In this document: piece after piece, positions 30,808 through 39,585 of the stretch
How positions within the stretch are numbered: position 1 is the first letter of the stretch
Layout: every line of letters starts with the position of its first letter
From: Ferrovum sp.
GTDB taxonomy: Bacteria; Pseudomonadota; Gammaproteobacteria; Burkholderiales; Ferrovaceae
NCBI GenBank assembly: GCA_019456405.1
Contig: WJXM01000005.1
Coordinates: 22,872-86,871 of the forward strand
Direction: 5' to 3'
DNA: 64,000 nt
Program-made: the position numbers and the translations under genes
The notes under the pieces: model-generated
The model's input: the letters and a program-made list of their open reading frames with translations, nothing else
The model's database searches: none
What the model was told of the DNA's origin: nothing

Positions 30808-31682
30808 GAAAAGGTATCATTCTGGCCGGAGGTTCCGGGACCCGACTCTATCCCGCCACTCAAGTCATTTCCAAACAACTGCTGCCCGTGTACGACAAGC
30901 CCATGATTTACTATCCGCTGGGTACCTTGATGCTGGCAGAGATCCGCGACATCCTGATTATTTCGACCCCCCAGGATACCCCTCGATTCCAGCAATTATT
31001 GGGAGACGGCAGCCGTTGGGGGATGAATCTCGAATATGCTGTTCAACCGGATCCCGGTGGATTGGCACAGGCTTTCCTGATCGGACGAAACTTTATCGGG
31101 CATCACCCTAGTGCTCTGGTACTGGGAGATAACCTTTTCTACGGTCATGATTTCTCCATAAAACTCAGACAAGCAGGCAGCCATCCCGAGGGTGCCACGG
31201 TCTTTGTTTATCCGGTTAGTGATCCCGAACGTTATGGGGTGGCCGAATTTGATGAAACCGGTCGTGTCATCGGACTGGAAGAAAAACCCATCCAACCTCG
31301 CTCTCGTTATGCCGTCACCGGTCTCTACTTTTATGACGCACAGGTTTGTGACCTGGCAAGTACCTTGGCCCCATCGGCGCGAGACGAATTGGAAATCACG
31401 GATCTCAATCGCCTTTACCTCGAACAAAAACAATTGCGCGTGGAAGTGCTGGGAAGAGGATTCGCCTGGCTGGATACCGGGACCCACGATTCCCTGCTGG
31501 AGGCTGCACAATATATCCAGACCGTGGAAAAACGGCAGGGACTCAAGGTGTCCTGTCCCGAAGAAATTGCCTATCGCCAAGGGTGGATAGATGCAGTTCA
31601 ATTGGAAAAACTGGCCCTCCCGTTGAGCAAAAATGGCTACGGTACCTATTTGCGTCAGATCTTGAACGAACGGGTTTTCTGA
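30804..31682 (+). CDS. rfbA: Glucose-1-phosphate thymidylyltransferase
   Basis: 292-residue nucleotidyltransferase making dTDP-glucose from dTTP and glucose-1-phosphate, the step before RfbB. Signature [13 protein letters not shown] at the N-terminus, KPMIYYPLG, and [11 protein letters not shown] with the metal-binding Asp. Coupled to rfbB by a 4-base overlap. The rfbC and rfbD genes that finish dTDP-rhamnose do not follow; the next gene is a convergent regulator, so the last two steps are elsewhere or another sugar is made. The stop TGA abuts the regulator stop (palindrome TGATCA). Confidence 0.96.
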   Translation: MRKGIILAGGSGTRLYPATQVISKQLLPVYDKPMIYYPLGTLMLAEIRDILIISTPQDTPRFQQLLGDGSRWGMNLEYAVQPDPGGLAQAFLIGRNFIGHHPSALVLGDNLFYGHDFSIKLRQAGSHPEGATVFVYPVSDPERYGVAEFDETGRVIGLEEKPIQPRSRYAVTGLYFYDAQVCDLASTLAPSARDELEITDLNRLYLEQKQLRVEVLGRGFAWLDTGTHDSLLEAAQYIQTVEKRQGLKVSCPEEIAYRQGWIDAVQLEKLALPLSKNGYGTYLRQILNERVF

Positions 31683-32387
31683 TCATTCATGACGAATGAT
31701 CAGACTGTACCCCGTTCCTCGAATTGAACGAATCAGCGTATCGGCGGGATTATGCTGGCGCAGTTTGCAGCGAATGTTCGAAATGGTGACATCTACAGAA
31801 CGGTCCTCGGCATGCCAGGATCGTCCGCAGACTATGTGGGTCAACGTATTGCGTCCCACGACCCGGTTGGCGTTTTCCAGCAGACACAGCAACATGTCGT
31901 ATTCACGATTGGTGAAATGGATTTTTTCTCCCGAAGCGATCCATGTGACTTCCCGTTTTTGACGATCAAGACCAAAGCCGGAAAAATTTATTCCTTTATT
32001 CAGATGGAAAGAAGAGATATTCAGACGCTCCAATAAGCGTCGAATTCGCGCCAGAAGTTCCCGAAGATCCACAGGCTTGACAAGGTAATCATCAGCGCCC
32101 ATTTCAATTCCCAGAATCCGATCCAGAGAAGAGGAATTGTCGCTTAGAACGATAATTCCAAGATCTGGATAATGTTCGCGCATAAAGCGAATATATTCAT
32201 AACCCTGACCATTTATTCCATTATCTTGATTGAGGATCGCCAATTTAATGGGATATTCGCGTAAAAGTGATTTTGCATCATCCACCTGGACGGCGCGCAG
32301 AGTTTTAAAAGAAGCATGGATCAGACAGGATTCGAGTGCATTGAAGTGTCGGTAATCAGAATCAAGGATCATGATGTATGAATTCAT
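31683..32387 (-). CDS. OmpR-family response regulator with degenerate phospho-acceptor site
   Basis: 234 residues: receiver domain about 1-122, winged-helix DNA-binding domain about 133-232 (TNREYDMLLCLLENANRVV and RSVDVTISNIRCKLR recognition helix, GTGYSL wing). In the receiver the conserved Lys104 (VKPVD) and Ser82 are present, but the position 51 residues before the Lys, where the phosphorylated Asp sits, is Asn53 (LAILNQD). The acidic pair at the N-terminus is Asp9-Ser10 instead of Asp-Asp. A neighbouring Asp55 is out of register. No histidine kinase is adjacent. It probably works without classical phosphorylation. Divergent from nadB; targets unknown. Confidence 0.85.
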   Translation of the reverse strand: MNSYIMILDSDYRHFNALESCLIHASFKTLRAVQVDDAKSLLREYPIKLAILNQDNGINGQGYEYIRFMREHYPDLGIIVLSDNSSSLDRILGIEMGADDYLVKPVDLRELLARIRRLLERLNISSFHLNKGINFSGFGLDRQKREVTWIASGEKIHFTNREYDMLLCLLENANRVVGRNTLTHIVCGRSWHAEDRSVDVTISNIRCKLRQHNPADTLIRSIRGTGYSLIIRHE

Positions 32388-32551
32388 TCTGGTCTCGCTT
32401 CTTGTAGGTATGGGATAAAATACCTTGTTCTTATGTTCAGGGCAATTCTAATGGATAAGTTTATGCATGACAACTTCTTCATGATCTATCCGCCAGATCA
32501 TCAGGAGATTCTGCTATGCTTGTCCTCCACCTTACAATTGATCGATAGACC

Positions 32552-34138
32552 ATGATGGAAGACGTAAAATCCTTTGAAGCAATTGTCGTGGGAAGTGGCT
32601 TGGCTGGGGGCGTCACTGCTCTCGAGTTGGCAGAACGCGGCCTTCAGGTTGCACTCATTACCAAACGTTCTCTGGAAGATGGCGCCAGTCCACGCGCCCA
32701 GGGAGGCATTGCAGCGGCTTTGTCGAGTTTGGATAGCATCGATACCCACATGCAGGATACCCTGATTGCCGGTGCCGGACTGTGCGATACCGAAGCCACT
32801 CACTTCATTCTCGAACGGGGCGAAATGGCCATTCAATGGCTGATTCAACGCGGGGTTCGCTTTACGCAGGAAAATGGCACGCTGCACCTCACCCGGGAAG
32901 GCGGACACAGCCAACGGCGGATAGCCCATGTGGCTGATGCTACCGGTGCCGCCATTCAGAACACGCTGCATCCTCAACTACGCGCGCATCCGCGTATCCA
33001 CGTATTTGAACAACATATGTTGGTTGATCTGATCACCAGTGAACGGCTTGCCCTGCCGGGACCACGGCGTTGCGTGGGTCTGTATGCGCTGGAGGAAAAC
33101 AGCGGTGAGGTGCTCGCCTTCACCGCTCCCCACACCTTGTTGGCCACTGGCGGCGCGGGCAAGGTCTATCTTTACACCACCAATCCGGATACGGCAACGG
33201 GAGACGGAGTCGCTGCAGGATGGCGGGCGGGGTGTACCGTTGCCAATATGGAATTCATCCAGTTTCATCCTACCTGTCTATATCACCCTCATGCCAAGTC
33301 CTTCCTCATTTCCGAAGCGGTACGTGGGGAAGGCGGAATTCTGCGCCTACCCAACGGGCATCGTTTCATGCCCGAACATGATGCCCGGGCAGAGTTGGCC
33401 CCACGCGACATCGTGGCACGCACCATCGACTATGAAATGAAGCGCCATGGATTGGATTGCGTGTATCTGGACATTACCCATCTATCCCCTGAGTTCATTC
33501 GCAGCCATTTTCCCACCATCCATGAAAAATGCCTGTCTCTGGGTATCGATATGACCATCCAACCCATCCCGGTGGTTCCGGCAGCGCATTATACCTGCGG
33601 GGGATTACGTACCGATCTGCAAGGACGTACCGATCTGGCCGGGCTTTATGCCGTTGGCGAAACAGCTTATACGGGCTTGCATGGCGCCAACCGCCTGGCC
33701 AGCAATTCACTGCTGGAATGCGTGGTGATGGCCCGCGAAGCCAGCGCAGCCATTCTTTCCCAGCCCCCCCCCCCACCCTCGCCCGTCATCCCACCCTGGG
33801 ACAGCAGTCAGGTCACCGACCCTGATGAGGAAGTGGTCATTTCCCATAATTGGGAGGAACTGCGCCGTTTCATGTGGGATTACGTCGGAATCGTACGTAC
33901 CGACAAACGGTTGGAACGAGCAGCTCATCGTCTGAAACTGTTGAATGAAGAAATTCTGGAGTTCTATACCAATTTTCATGTCAGTCGAGACTTGCTCGAA
34001 TTACGCAACCTTGTCACGGTTTCCCAACTCATCGTCGACTCTGCGCGCCTGCGTAAGGAAAGTCGAGGGCTCCACTACAGCCGGGATTATCCGCTGAGTT
34101 TGGAGTCCTCTCGCCCCACCCTGCTCATTCCCTCCTGA
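32552..34138 (+). CDS. nadB: L-aspartate oxidase
   Basis: 528-residue FAD enzyme oxidising L-aspartate to iminoaspartate, first step of de novo NAD synthesis. FAD motif VVGSGLAGGVTALELAERG, the RAQGGIAAA loop, and the FHPTCLYHP and SEAVRGEGG active-site segments of the succinate dehydrogenase/fumarate reductase superfamily. The C-terminal three-helix domain begins near residue 430. Start ATG 32552 or the next codon ATG 32555. A C11 tract at 33764-33774 encodes most of a five-proline run (residues 405-409) joining the FAD domain to the C-terminal domain. Convergent with nadA, seven bases apart. Confidence 0.96.
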   Translation: MMEDVKSFEAIVVGSGLAGGVTALELAERGLQVALITKRSLEDGASPRAQGGIAAALSSLDSIDTHMQDTLIAGAGLCDTEATHFILERGEMAIQWLIQRGVRFTQENGTLHLTREGGHSQRRIAHVADATGAAIQNTLHPQLRAHPRIHVFEQHMLVDLITSERLALPGPRRCVGLYALEENSGEVLAFTAPHTLLATGGAGKVYLYTTNPDTATGDGVAAGWRAGCTVANMEFIQFHPTCLYHPHAKSFLISEAVRGEGGILRLPNGHRFMPEHDARAELAPRDIVARTIDYEMKRHGLDCVYLDITHLSPEFIRSHFPTIHEKCLSLGIDMTIQPIPVVPAAHYTCGGLRTDLQGRTDLAGLYAVGETAYTGLHGANRLASNSLLECVVMAREASAAILSQPPPPPSPVIPPWDSSQVTDPDEEVVISHNWEELRRFMWDYVGIVRTDKRLERAAHRLKLLNEEILEFYTNFHVSRDLLELRNLVTVSQLIVDSARLRKESRGLHYSRDYPLSLESSRPTLLIPS

Positions 34139-34145
34139 ATCTCGT

Positions 34146-35237
34146 TCAAGCAGCCCCCAAATGAGGCACCAGCCCTGCCGTCTGCGGCGCGCCGGCTCGC
34201 GTAAAGTCCAGCATTCGCTCGATGGGTAAACGGGCGCGTTCGATGAGGTCTGGATCGATGGTGATTTCGGGTGTCCCTGTAGACAGGATGGTGCGCAGAT
34301 TCTCCAATCCATTCATGGCCATCCAGGGGCAATGGGCACAACTTTTGCAGGTAGCTCCCGCACCGGCGGTCGGAGCTTCGATAAAAGTTTTATCTGGATA
34401 GGTCTGACGTAATTTATGGAACATGCCGTTGTCCGTTGCCACGATGAATGTCTCAATCATCGGAGTGCCTGCGGCTTCCAGAATGCCGCGCGTGGAACCG
34501 ATATAGTCCGCCAAGGCCAAAACTGCCCGGGGTGATTCGGGATGAACCAGTACCTTGGCGAGAGGTATTTTATTTTTCAAGTCGGCCAGTTCACTGGCCT
34601 TGAACTCGTCGTGGACGATGCAGGAGCCTTGCCAGGAAAGCAGATCCGCGCCCGTTTCCTGAGCTACATAATCTCCCAGATGACGATCCGGCGCCCACAG
34701 AATTTTTTGTCCCTGTTCGTGCAGGTGACGGACCACGGAGACCGCACAGCCTGAGGTCACTACCCAATCGGCACGCGCCTTGACTGCGGCACTGGTATTG
34801 GAATAGACCACCACGGTGCGGTCGGGATGGGCATCGCAAAATGCACTGAAGGCATCGCCGGGACAACCCAGATCAAGAGAGCATTCTGCTTCACGCTCGG
34901 GCATCAACACGGTTTTTTCGGGGGACAGGATCTTGGCCGTTTCTCCCATGAAACGTACCCCGGCCACCACCAGGGTCGTTGCTGAGTGCTGCTTGCCAAA
35001 CCGGGCCATCTCGAGAGAATCGGCCACCAGGCCACCGGTCCTTTCGGCCAGATCCTGCAGATCGGGATGAACATAGTAATGGGCCACCAATATGGCATTC
35101 CGCTGTGCCAGAAGCCCTTCCATTTCTGCCAGCAAAACCCGCCGCCGTTCCTGGGATGGCTCATCCGAGACACGAGCCCAAGCCGTGGCAAGCCCCTGCG
35201 GGTTTTCATAATCTATTTGAATATTACAGGTTGACAT
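34146..35237 (-). CDS. nadA: Quinolinate synthase
   Basis: 363-residue [4Fe-4S] enzyme condensing iminoaspartate with dihydroxyacetone phosphate to quinolinate. The three cluster ligands correspond to Cys119 (AECSLDLGC), Cys206 (GSCIVHDEF) and Cys303 ([14 protein letters not shown]), each shifted by six from E. coli numbering. The substrate-binding stretches [14 protein letters not shown] and [10 protein letters not shown] are present. Start overlaps the nadC 3' end by 14 bases, so nadC-nadA form an operon that converges on nadB. Confidence 0.96.
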   Translation of the reverse strand: MSTCNIQIDYENPQGLATAWARVSDEPSQERRRVLLAEMEGLLAQRNAILVAHYYVHPDLQDLAERTGGLVADSLEMARFGKQHSATTLVVAGVRFMGETAKILSPEKTVLMPEREAECSLDLGCPGDAFSAFCDAHPDRTVVVYSNTSAAVKARADWVVTSGCAVSVVRHLHEQGQKILWAPDRHLGDYVAQETGADLLSWQGSCIVHDEFKASELADLKNKIPLAKVLVHPESPRAVLALADYIGSTRGILEAAGTPMIETFIVATDNGMFHKLRQTYPDKTFIEAPTAGAGATCKSCAHCPWMAMNGLENLRTILSTGTPEITIDPDLIERARLPIERMLDFTRAGAPQTAGLVPHLGAA

Positions 35238-36180
35238 CCTTGAACCTCATGGAAAAATCAATGGATTTGATGTCCTTGGTCAAACTTCCGATGGAAATTC
35301 GATCCACCCCCAGTTCCGCAATCTGGCGCACCGATTCCAAGTTCACTCCTCCGGATACCTCGACTCGCGCCCGCCCGGCAACCTGCATCACTGCCTGCCG
35401 TTGCATCTCGAGGGACATGTTATCCAGCATGACCATGTTCGCTCCGGCAATGAGCGCTTCCTCCAATTGCTCAAGAGTTTCCACCTCGACCTGAATGAAC
35501 TTGTAGGTCCCCTTGATGTTCTGGGCCAAGGTGATCGCCTGGGTGATGGAACCCGTGGCAGCAATATGATTTTCCTTGATCAGAATGGCATCGTAAAGTC
35601 CCATACGATGATTGGTGCCCCCTCCAATCCGCACGGCGTACTTTTCTGCCAGACGTAGCCCAGGAATGGTTTTTCGGGTATCGACGATCACCGCCCGAGT
35701 GCCTGCCACGGCACGCACGAACTGGCGGGTTTGAGTAGCAACGCCCGACAGAGTTTGCAGAAAATTCAGGGCAGCTCGTTCACCAGTCAGCAACGCTCGT
35801 GCCGGACCTTTCAGTGTAGCCACCTCCTGACCGGGCAATACTTCCGCGCCTTCGGCGGCCTTCCAATCCACCTGCAACCGGGAGTCCAATTGCCGAAAGA
35901 CTTCATTCACCCAGGGTTGTCCGCACAGAACTGCACTTTCTCGAACCAGAATCAATGCTTCAGAAACTACGGGTTCAGGAATCAGAAATGCAGTCAGATC
36001 CCCTGCGCCTACGTCTTCAGCCAGAGTTCTTTGTACCTGTTTTTCGAGGTGCAAGCGTTGCGCCGTACTCTCCTGCTGCGTTTGATGAGGTTCCATCCAT
36101 GCTCTTTCTTCCACCTCGCCTCCCGGATCAAATGTACCGTGAAAAACTTCCATTGTCCCAAGGACTGGAGGGGCTTGCAA
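35224..36180 (-). CDS. nadC: Nicotinate-nucleotide pyrophosphorylase (carboxylating)
   Basis: Quinolinate phosphoribosyltransferase, the third step of NAD synthesis, yielding nicotinate mononucleotide. [69 protein letters not shown] and ISIGSLTKD are the family blocks. The reading from 36180 gives 318 residues; family length is about 280-295, so an internal ATG at 36096 (290 residues, MEPHQTQQE) or at 36153 is likelier as the start. Overlaps nadA by 14 bases. Divergent from panD across about 70 bases. Confidence 0.95.
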   Translation of the reverse strand: MQAPPVLGTMEVFHGTFDPGGEVEERAWMEPHQTQQESTAQRLHLEKQVQRTLAEDVGAGDLTAFLIPEPVVSEALILVRESAVLCGQPWVNEVFRQLDSRLQVDWKAAEGAEVLPGQEVATLKGPARALLTGERAALNFLQTLSGVATQTRQFVRAVAGTRAVIVDTRKTIPGLRLAEKYAVRIGGGTNHRMGLYDAILIKENHIAATGSITQAITLAQNIKGTYKFIQVEVETLEQLEEALIAGANMVMLDNMSLEMQRQAVMQVAGRARVEVSGGVNLESVRQIAELGVDRISIGSLTKDIKSIDFSMRFKDVNL

Positions 36181-36252
36181 TATGAATTCAGAGAATTAGA
36201 GTAAAATGCAACTTTTATTGACTTGGAAAAGCCCGTCTGCTTGCTATTGCCT

Positions 36253-36633
36253 ATGTACCAAACCATGCTTAAGGCCAAACTGCACCGAGTCACGGTGACC
36301 CAATCAGAACTGGGTTATGAGGGGTCCTGCGCCATCGACGAAACTTTGCTGGAAACGGCAGACATTCATGAATATCAGCAGATCGATATCTACAACGTAA
36401 ATAATGGAGAGCGCTTCACAACCTACGCCATCCGGGGTGCGCGCGACACCGGCATGATTTCCGTCAATGGCGCTGCTGCCCGCAAGGCACAAGTGGGAGA
36501 CCTGCTGATCATCGCCACCTATGCCAGTTACGCTCTGGAGGAATTAAAAAATTTCTCGCCACGCCTGGTCTATGTGGACGAACACAACCAAGTCAAGCGC
36601 CTGGAACACGAGATCCCTCCACAAAACGCCTGA
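36253..36633 (+). CDS. panD: Aspartate 1-decarboxylase precursor
   Basis: 126 residues, exactly the family length, when started at ATG 36253 ([13 protein letters not shown]); the frame extends to a TTG at 36223 but those residues do not fit the family. Makes beta-alanine for pantothenate. The self-cleavage site is Gly24-Ser25 in YEGSCAID; the new N-terminal Ser becomes the pyruvoyl cofactor. Tyr and Asn residues of the active site ([23 protein letters not shown]) are present. Convergent with etfA. panB is in this window at 49.9 kb; panC and panE are not seen. Confidence 0.95.
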   Translation: MYQTMLKAKLHRVTVTQSELGYEGSCAIDETLLETADIHEYQQIDIYNVNNGERFTTYAIRGARDTGMISVNGAAARKAQVGDLLIIATYASYALEELKNFSPRLVYVDEHNQVKRLEHEIPPQNA

Positions 36634-36646
36634 ATCCAGAGAGTGC

Positions 36647-37600
36647 TTATTTCCGGAGTGCTGCAGTCAATTCAGGGACCAGTACGTTCAGATCCCCCAC
36701 CAATCCATAATCCGCCACTGCAAAGATGGGAGCATCCGGGTCCTTGTTGATGGCCACGATGACCCGGGAAGTCTGCATGCCCGCCAGATGCTGGATGGCT
36801 CCCGAAATACCGATCGCAATATACAGATCCGGGGCGACCACCTTGCCTGTCTGACCTACCTGGACATCATTGGAGGCATACCCCAGATCTACGGCGGCTC
36901 GGGAAGCCCCGAGCGCAGCGTTCAACTCGTCCGCCAAAGGCCCTAGCAAAGCCTCATAATGTTCGGCGCTTCCCAGCCCGCGTCCACCGGACACCACGAC
37001 TCGGGCATTCTCCAGGGAAGGACGACCTTCCTGCACATGCGCGTGCACGGCAATCCGGGTTGACTGCAACAGCGCTGCGGGACAAGGCAAATTTTCCACC
37101 ATCACTGGATCCGTCCTCTCTCCTTCCATCCCCGGAAAAGCCGTGGTGCGCACCGTCATCAATTTGAGGGGTTCGGGGCAGCATACCGTTGCCCAGATAC
37201 TCCCGGCGTAAATCGGTCGAATAAAGGTATCAGAGGATTCCACGCCCACGATATCGCTAACCATGGCCACATCTTCCAGCGCAGCCAAGCGCGGCATCCA
37301 GTTTTTGCCGATGGTCGTCGCGGCGGTCAGGATGTGCGTGTATTGACGGGCCAGGGGCTGCACCAAGGCGCAGAGCATTTCCGCCAGTCCGTCTGCAAGG
37401 GTCGGTCCCGAGCCATTCAGAACCTGACGAATACCCGGCAAATATTGAGCCTCTGCCAAAGCAGAAGTCGTATCGCCACCCCAGACCAGCACATCGATGT
37501 CTCCTTTCAAGGAGTTGGCCGCCGTGAGCAGGGAACGAATGGAGGATTTCAAATGACCGTCAGGGCTCAATTCAGCGACCAGTAAAATTCTGTTTTCCAT
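36647..37600 (-). CDS. etfA: Electron transfer flavoprotein, alpha subunit
   Basis: 317-residue ETF alpha chain, holding the FAD that carries electrons from acyl-CoA dehydrogenases to ETF-quinone oxidoreductase. The C-terminal FAD-binding block [52 protein letters not shown] and [19 protein letters not shown] is intact. ATG lies three bases after the etfB stop, with its ribosome-binding site AAGGTG inside etfB. Last gene of the fadB-fadA-etfB-etfA run. Confidence 0.95.
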   Translation of the reverse strand: MENRILLVAELSPDGHLKSSIRSLLTAANSLKGDIDVLVWGGDTTSALAEAQYLPGIRQVLNGSGPTLADGLAEMLCALVQPLARQYTHILTAATTIGKNWMPRLAALEDVAMVSDIVGVESSDTFIRPIYAGSIWATVCCPEPLKLMTVRTTAFPGMEGERTDPVMVENLPCPAALLQSTRIAVHAHVQEGRPSLENARVVVSGGRGLGSAEHYEALLGPLADELNAALGASRAAVDLGYASNDVQVGQTGKVVAPDLYIAIGISGAIQHLAGMQTSRVIVAINKDPDAPIFAVADYGLVGDLNVLVPELTAALRK

Positions 37601-37603
37601 CGT

Positions 37604-38353
37604 TCAAATCACCTTGGCTTCATTTTGCAGACGCGCCAGCAACGTGGCGATGGAGTCCACCTTGACGCCAGCCGGACGTTGTGGCGGTTCCTGAACACGC
37701 AGAGTTTTCAGGCGGGGCTCGACCGTTACTCCCAATTCTTCGGGAGTCAGGGTTTCGATCGGTTTTTTGCGGGCCTTCATGATATTGGGCAACGTGGCAT
37801 AGCGCGGTTCATTCAGACGCAAATCTGTCGTAATCACGGCGGGCAGGATCAGGCGCAGGGTTTCGGTTCCCCCGTCGGTTTCTCGCACCACGTCTACCCA
37901 TCCCTCCCCTACCTGTATTTCAGCGGCATTGGTGGCCTGCCCCCAACTCAACAGGGCAGCCAACATTTGTCCAGTCTGGTTTGCATCATCATCGATGGCC
38001 TGTTTACCACAGATCACCAGGGTCGGTAGTTCACGCAGGACCACTGCACGCAGTAATTTGGCCACGGACAAAGGTTGCAATTCCTCACTCGAAGACACCC
38101 AGAGCGCTCGGTCAGCCCCCAGAGCAAGAGCCGTACGCAACCCTTCCTGAACCATCGCATCGCCACAGGAAAGAGCGACCACTTCTGTGGCCTGCCCCGC
38201 TTCCTTTAGGCGAATCGCCGCTTCCAGGGCAATCTCGTCGAAGGGATTGAGGGACATCTTGAGCCCGGCCAACTCCACACCACTGCCATCTGCCTTGGCC
38301 CTAGCCTTGATGTTGTAGTCTAAAACGCGCTTCACAGGGACCAGTATTTTCAT
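37604..38353 (-). CDS. etfB: Electron transfer flavoprotein, beta subunit
   Basis: 249-residue ETF beta chain, binding AMP and shaping the flavin site. The start ATG at 38353 (MKILVPVKRVLDYN) follows AAGGAAA and is the normal family start; the longer frame to 38434 is not used. LALGADRALWV, CGKQAIDDDANQTGQMLAALL and NIMKARKKPIETL (the recognition-loop region that docks to dehydrogenases) are present. Lies 34 bases after fadA, so probably in the same transcript. Confidence 0.96.
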   Translation of the reverse strand: MKILVPVKRVLDYNIKARAKADGSGVELAGLKMSLNPFDEIALEAAIRLKEAGQATEVVALSCGDAMVQEGLRTALALGADRALWVSSSEELQPLSVAKLLRAVVLRELPTLVICGKQAIDDDANQTGQMLAALLSWGQATNAAEIQVGEGWVDVVRETDGGTETLRLILPAVITTDLRLNEPRYATLPNIMKARKKPIETLTPEELGVTVEPRLKTLRVQEPPQRPAGVKVDSIATLLARLQNEAKVI

Positions 38354-38387
38354 AGGGTTTCCTTGTATAGGACAGGGCGGGATTCTA

Positions 38388-39572
38388 TCATATTCGTTCG
38401 AATAGTCCGGCAATTCCCTGCCCCATGCCCACACACAGGGTCACCATGCCGTAATGCCCGTTCGTGCGACGCAAACCATGAATCAACGTAGCCGTGCGAA
38501 TGGCGCCACTCGCTCCCAGGGGATGACCCAGCGCGATCGCACCTCCGAGAGGGTTGAGTCGAACCGGGTCGAAGGCCAGATTCTTCTGGACTGCCAATAC
38601 CTGTGCCGCAAAAGCTTCGTTGAGTTCGATCCAGTCCAGTTGAGCAAGACTGACCCCATGCTGTGACAAGAGAGGTGGAACGGCCTTGACCGGGCCAATC
38701 CCCATGATCTCCGGCGGCACGCCTTTGACAGAAAAGCCCATGACCCTTGCCAAAGGGGTCAAACCATGGCGGTGTACCGCATCCTCGCTGGCCAGAATGA
38801 GGGCGGCGGCTCCGTCAGAGATCTGACTGCTGTTGCCGGCCGTAACACTCCCCTTGACGTGAAAGGCTGGTTTGAGCCGAGACAGAACCTCCAGGCTGGT
38901 ATCGGCACGAGGTCCCTCGTCGTGGTGCCATGCTTTCTCCTGTGGAGTCGTCAGCCCTGTGCTCAGATCCAAAGAGTGCTGAAGTACCATGACAGGGGTG
39001 ATTTCTGCCTCAAAAAACCCCTGGCGCCGTGCTTCCAGCGCACGTCGGTGCGATTCCAGAGCCACCGTATCCTGCTCCAGACGACTGATATTCCACTGAT
39101 GAGCCAGATTTTCTGCGGTCGCCCCCATTCCCCAAGCCAGTGGCGTGTGAAAAGGCGTTTCAAAAATCAGGGGGCTGGGCGCAGGATGCCGGCCCATCAT
39201 GGGGATGCGACTCATGGATTCCACACCGCCGGCAACCATGAGGTCTGCGCTGCCCAACTGGATGCGTTCTGCCGCCATCTGGATGGCTGACAATCCGGAG
39301 GCACAGAACCGATTGACCGTCATCGCTCCTGCAGAGAGAGGTAATCCCGCCAGAAGAGCTGCGCTACGCGCAATGTTGAGCCCCTGTTCTCCTTCCGGCA
39401 TGGCACACCCGATCACCACATCTTCAATCGCTTCCGGATCCAGCATGGGGACCTGCGCCAATGCACCGCGCAAGGCCGTAATGAGCAGGGTATCTGCCCG
39501 TACCTGAGCAAACTGCCCGCGCCCCTTCCCCACAGGAGTACGGGTGGCCGCCACGATATACGCTGTTTTCAT
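38388..39572 (-). CDS. fadA: Acetyl-CoA acyltransferase (3-ketoacyl-CoA thiolase)
   Basis: 394-residue thiolase cleaving 3-ketoacyl-CoA in the last beta-oxidation step. Nucleophile Cys90 in NRFCASGL, the NEAFAAQVLAV loop, His in GGAIALGHPLGASGA and the second Cys in VTLCVGMGQG. ATG at 39572 (MKTAYIVAATRTPVG) has AGGAGAG just upstream; about 100 extra codons in the open frame beyond it are not coding. Follows fadB by 13 bases, giving the usual fadB-fadA pair. Confidence 0.96.
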   Translation of the reverse strand: MKTAYIVAATRTPVGKGRGQFAQVRADTLLITALRGALAQVPMLDPEAIEDVVIGCAMPEGEQGLNIARSAALLAGLPLSAGAMTVNRFCASGLSAIQMAAERIQLGSADLMVAGGVESMSRIPMMGRHPAPSPLIFETPFHTPLAWGMGATAENLAHQWNISRLEQDTVALESHRRALEARRQGFFEAEITPVMVLQHSLDLSTGLTTPQEKAWHHDEGPRADTSLEVLSRLKPAFHVKGSVTAGNSSQISDGAAALILASEDAVHRHGLTPLARVMGFSVKGVPPEIMGIGPVKAVPPLLSQHGVSLAQLDWIELNEAFAAQVLAVQKNLAFDPVRLNPLGGAIALGHPLGASGAIRTATLIHGLRRTNGHYGMVTLCVGMGQGIAGLFERI

Positions 39573-39585
39573 ATCACTCTCCTGA

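Noticed and set aside
33764..33774. Possible frameshift or pseudogene at the poly-C run of nadB
   Set aside because: The frame is open through the run and both domains are complete, so it is reported as a repeat rather than a broken gene.
36218..36246. TTGACT-17-TTGCTA promoter for panD
   Set aside because: The transcription start would fall at the panD ATG, leaving no leader; the -10 match is poor.
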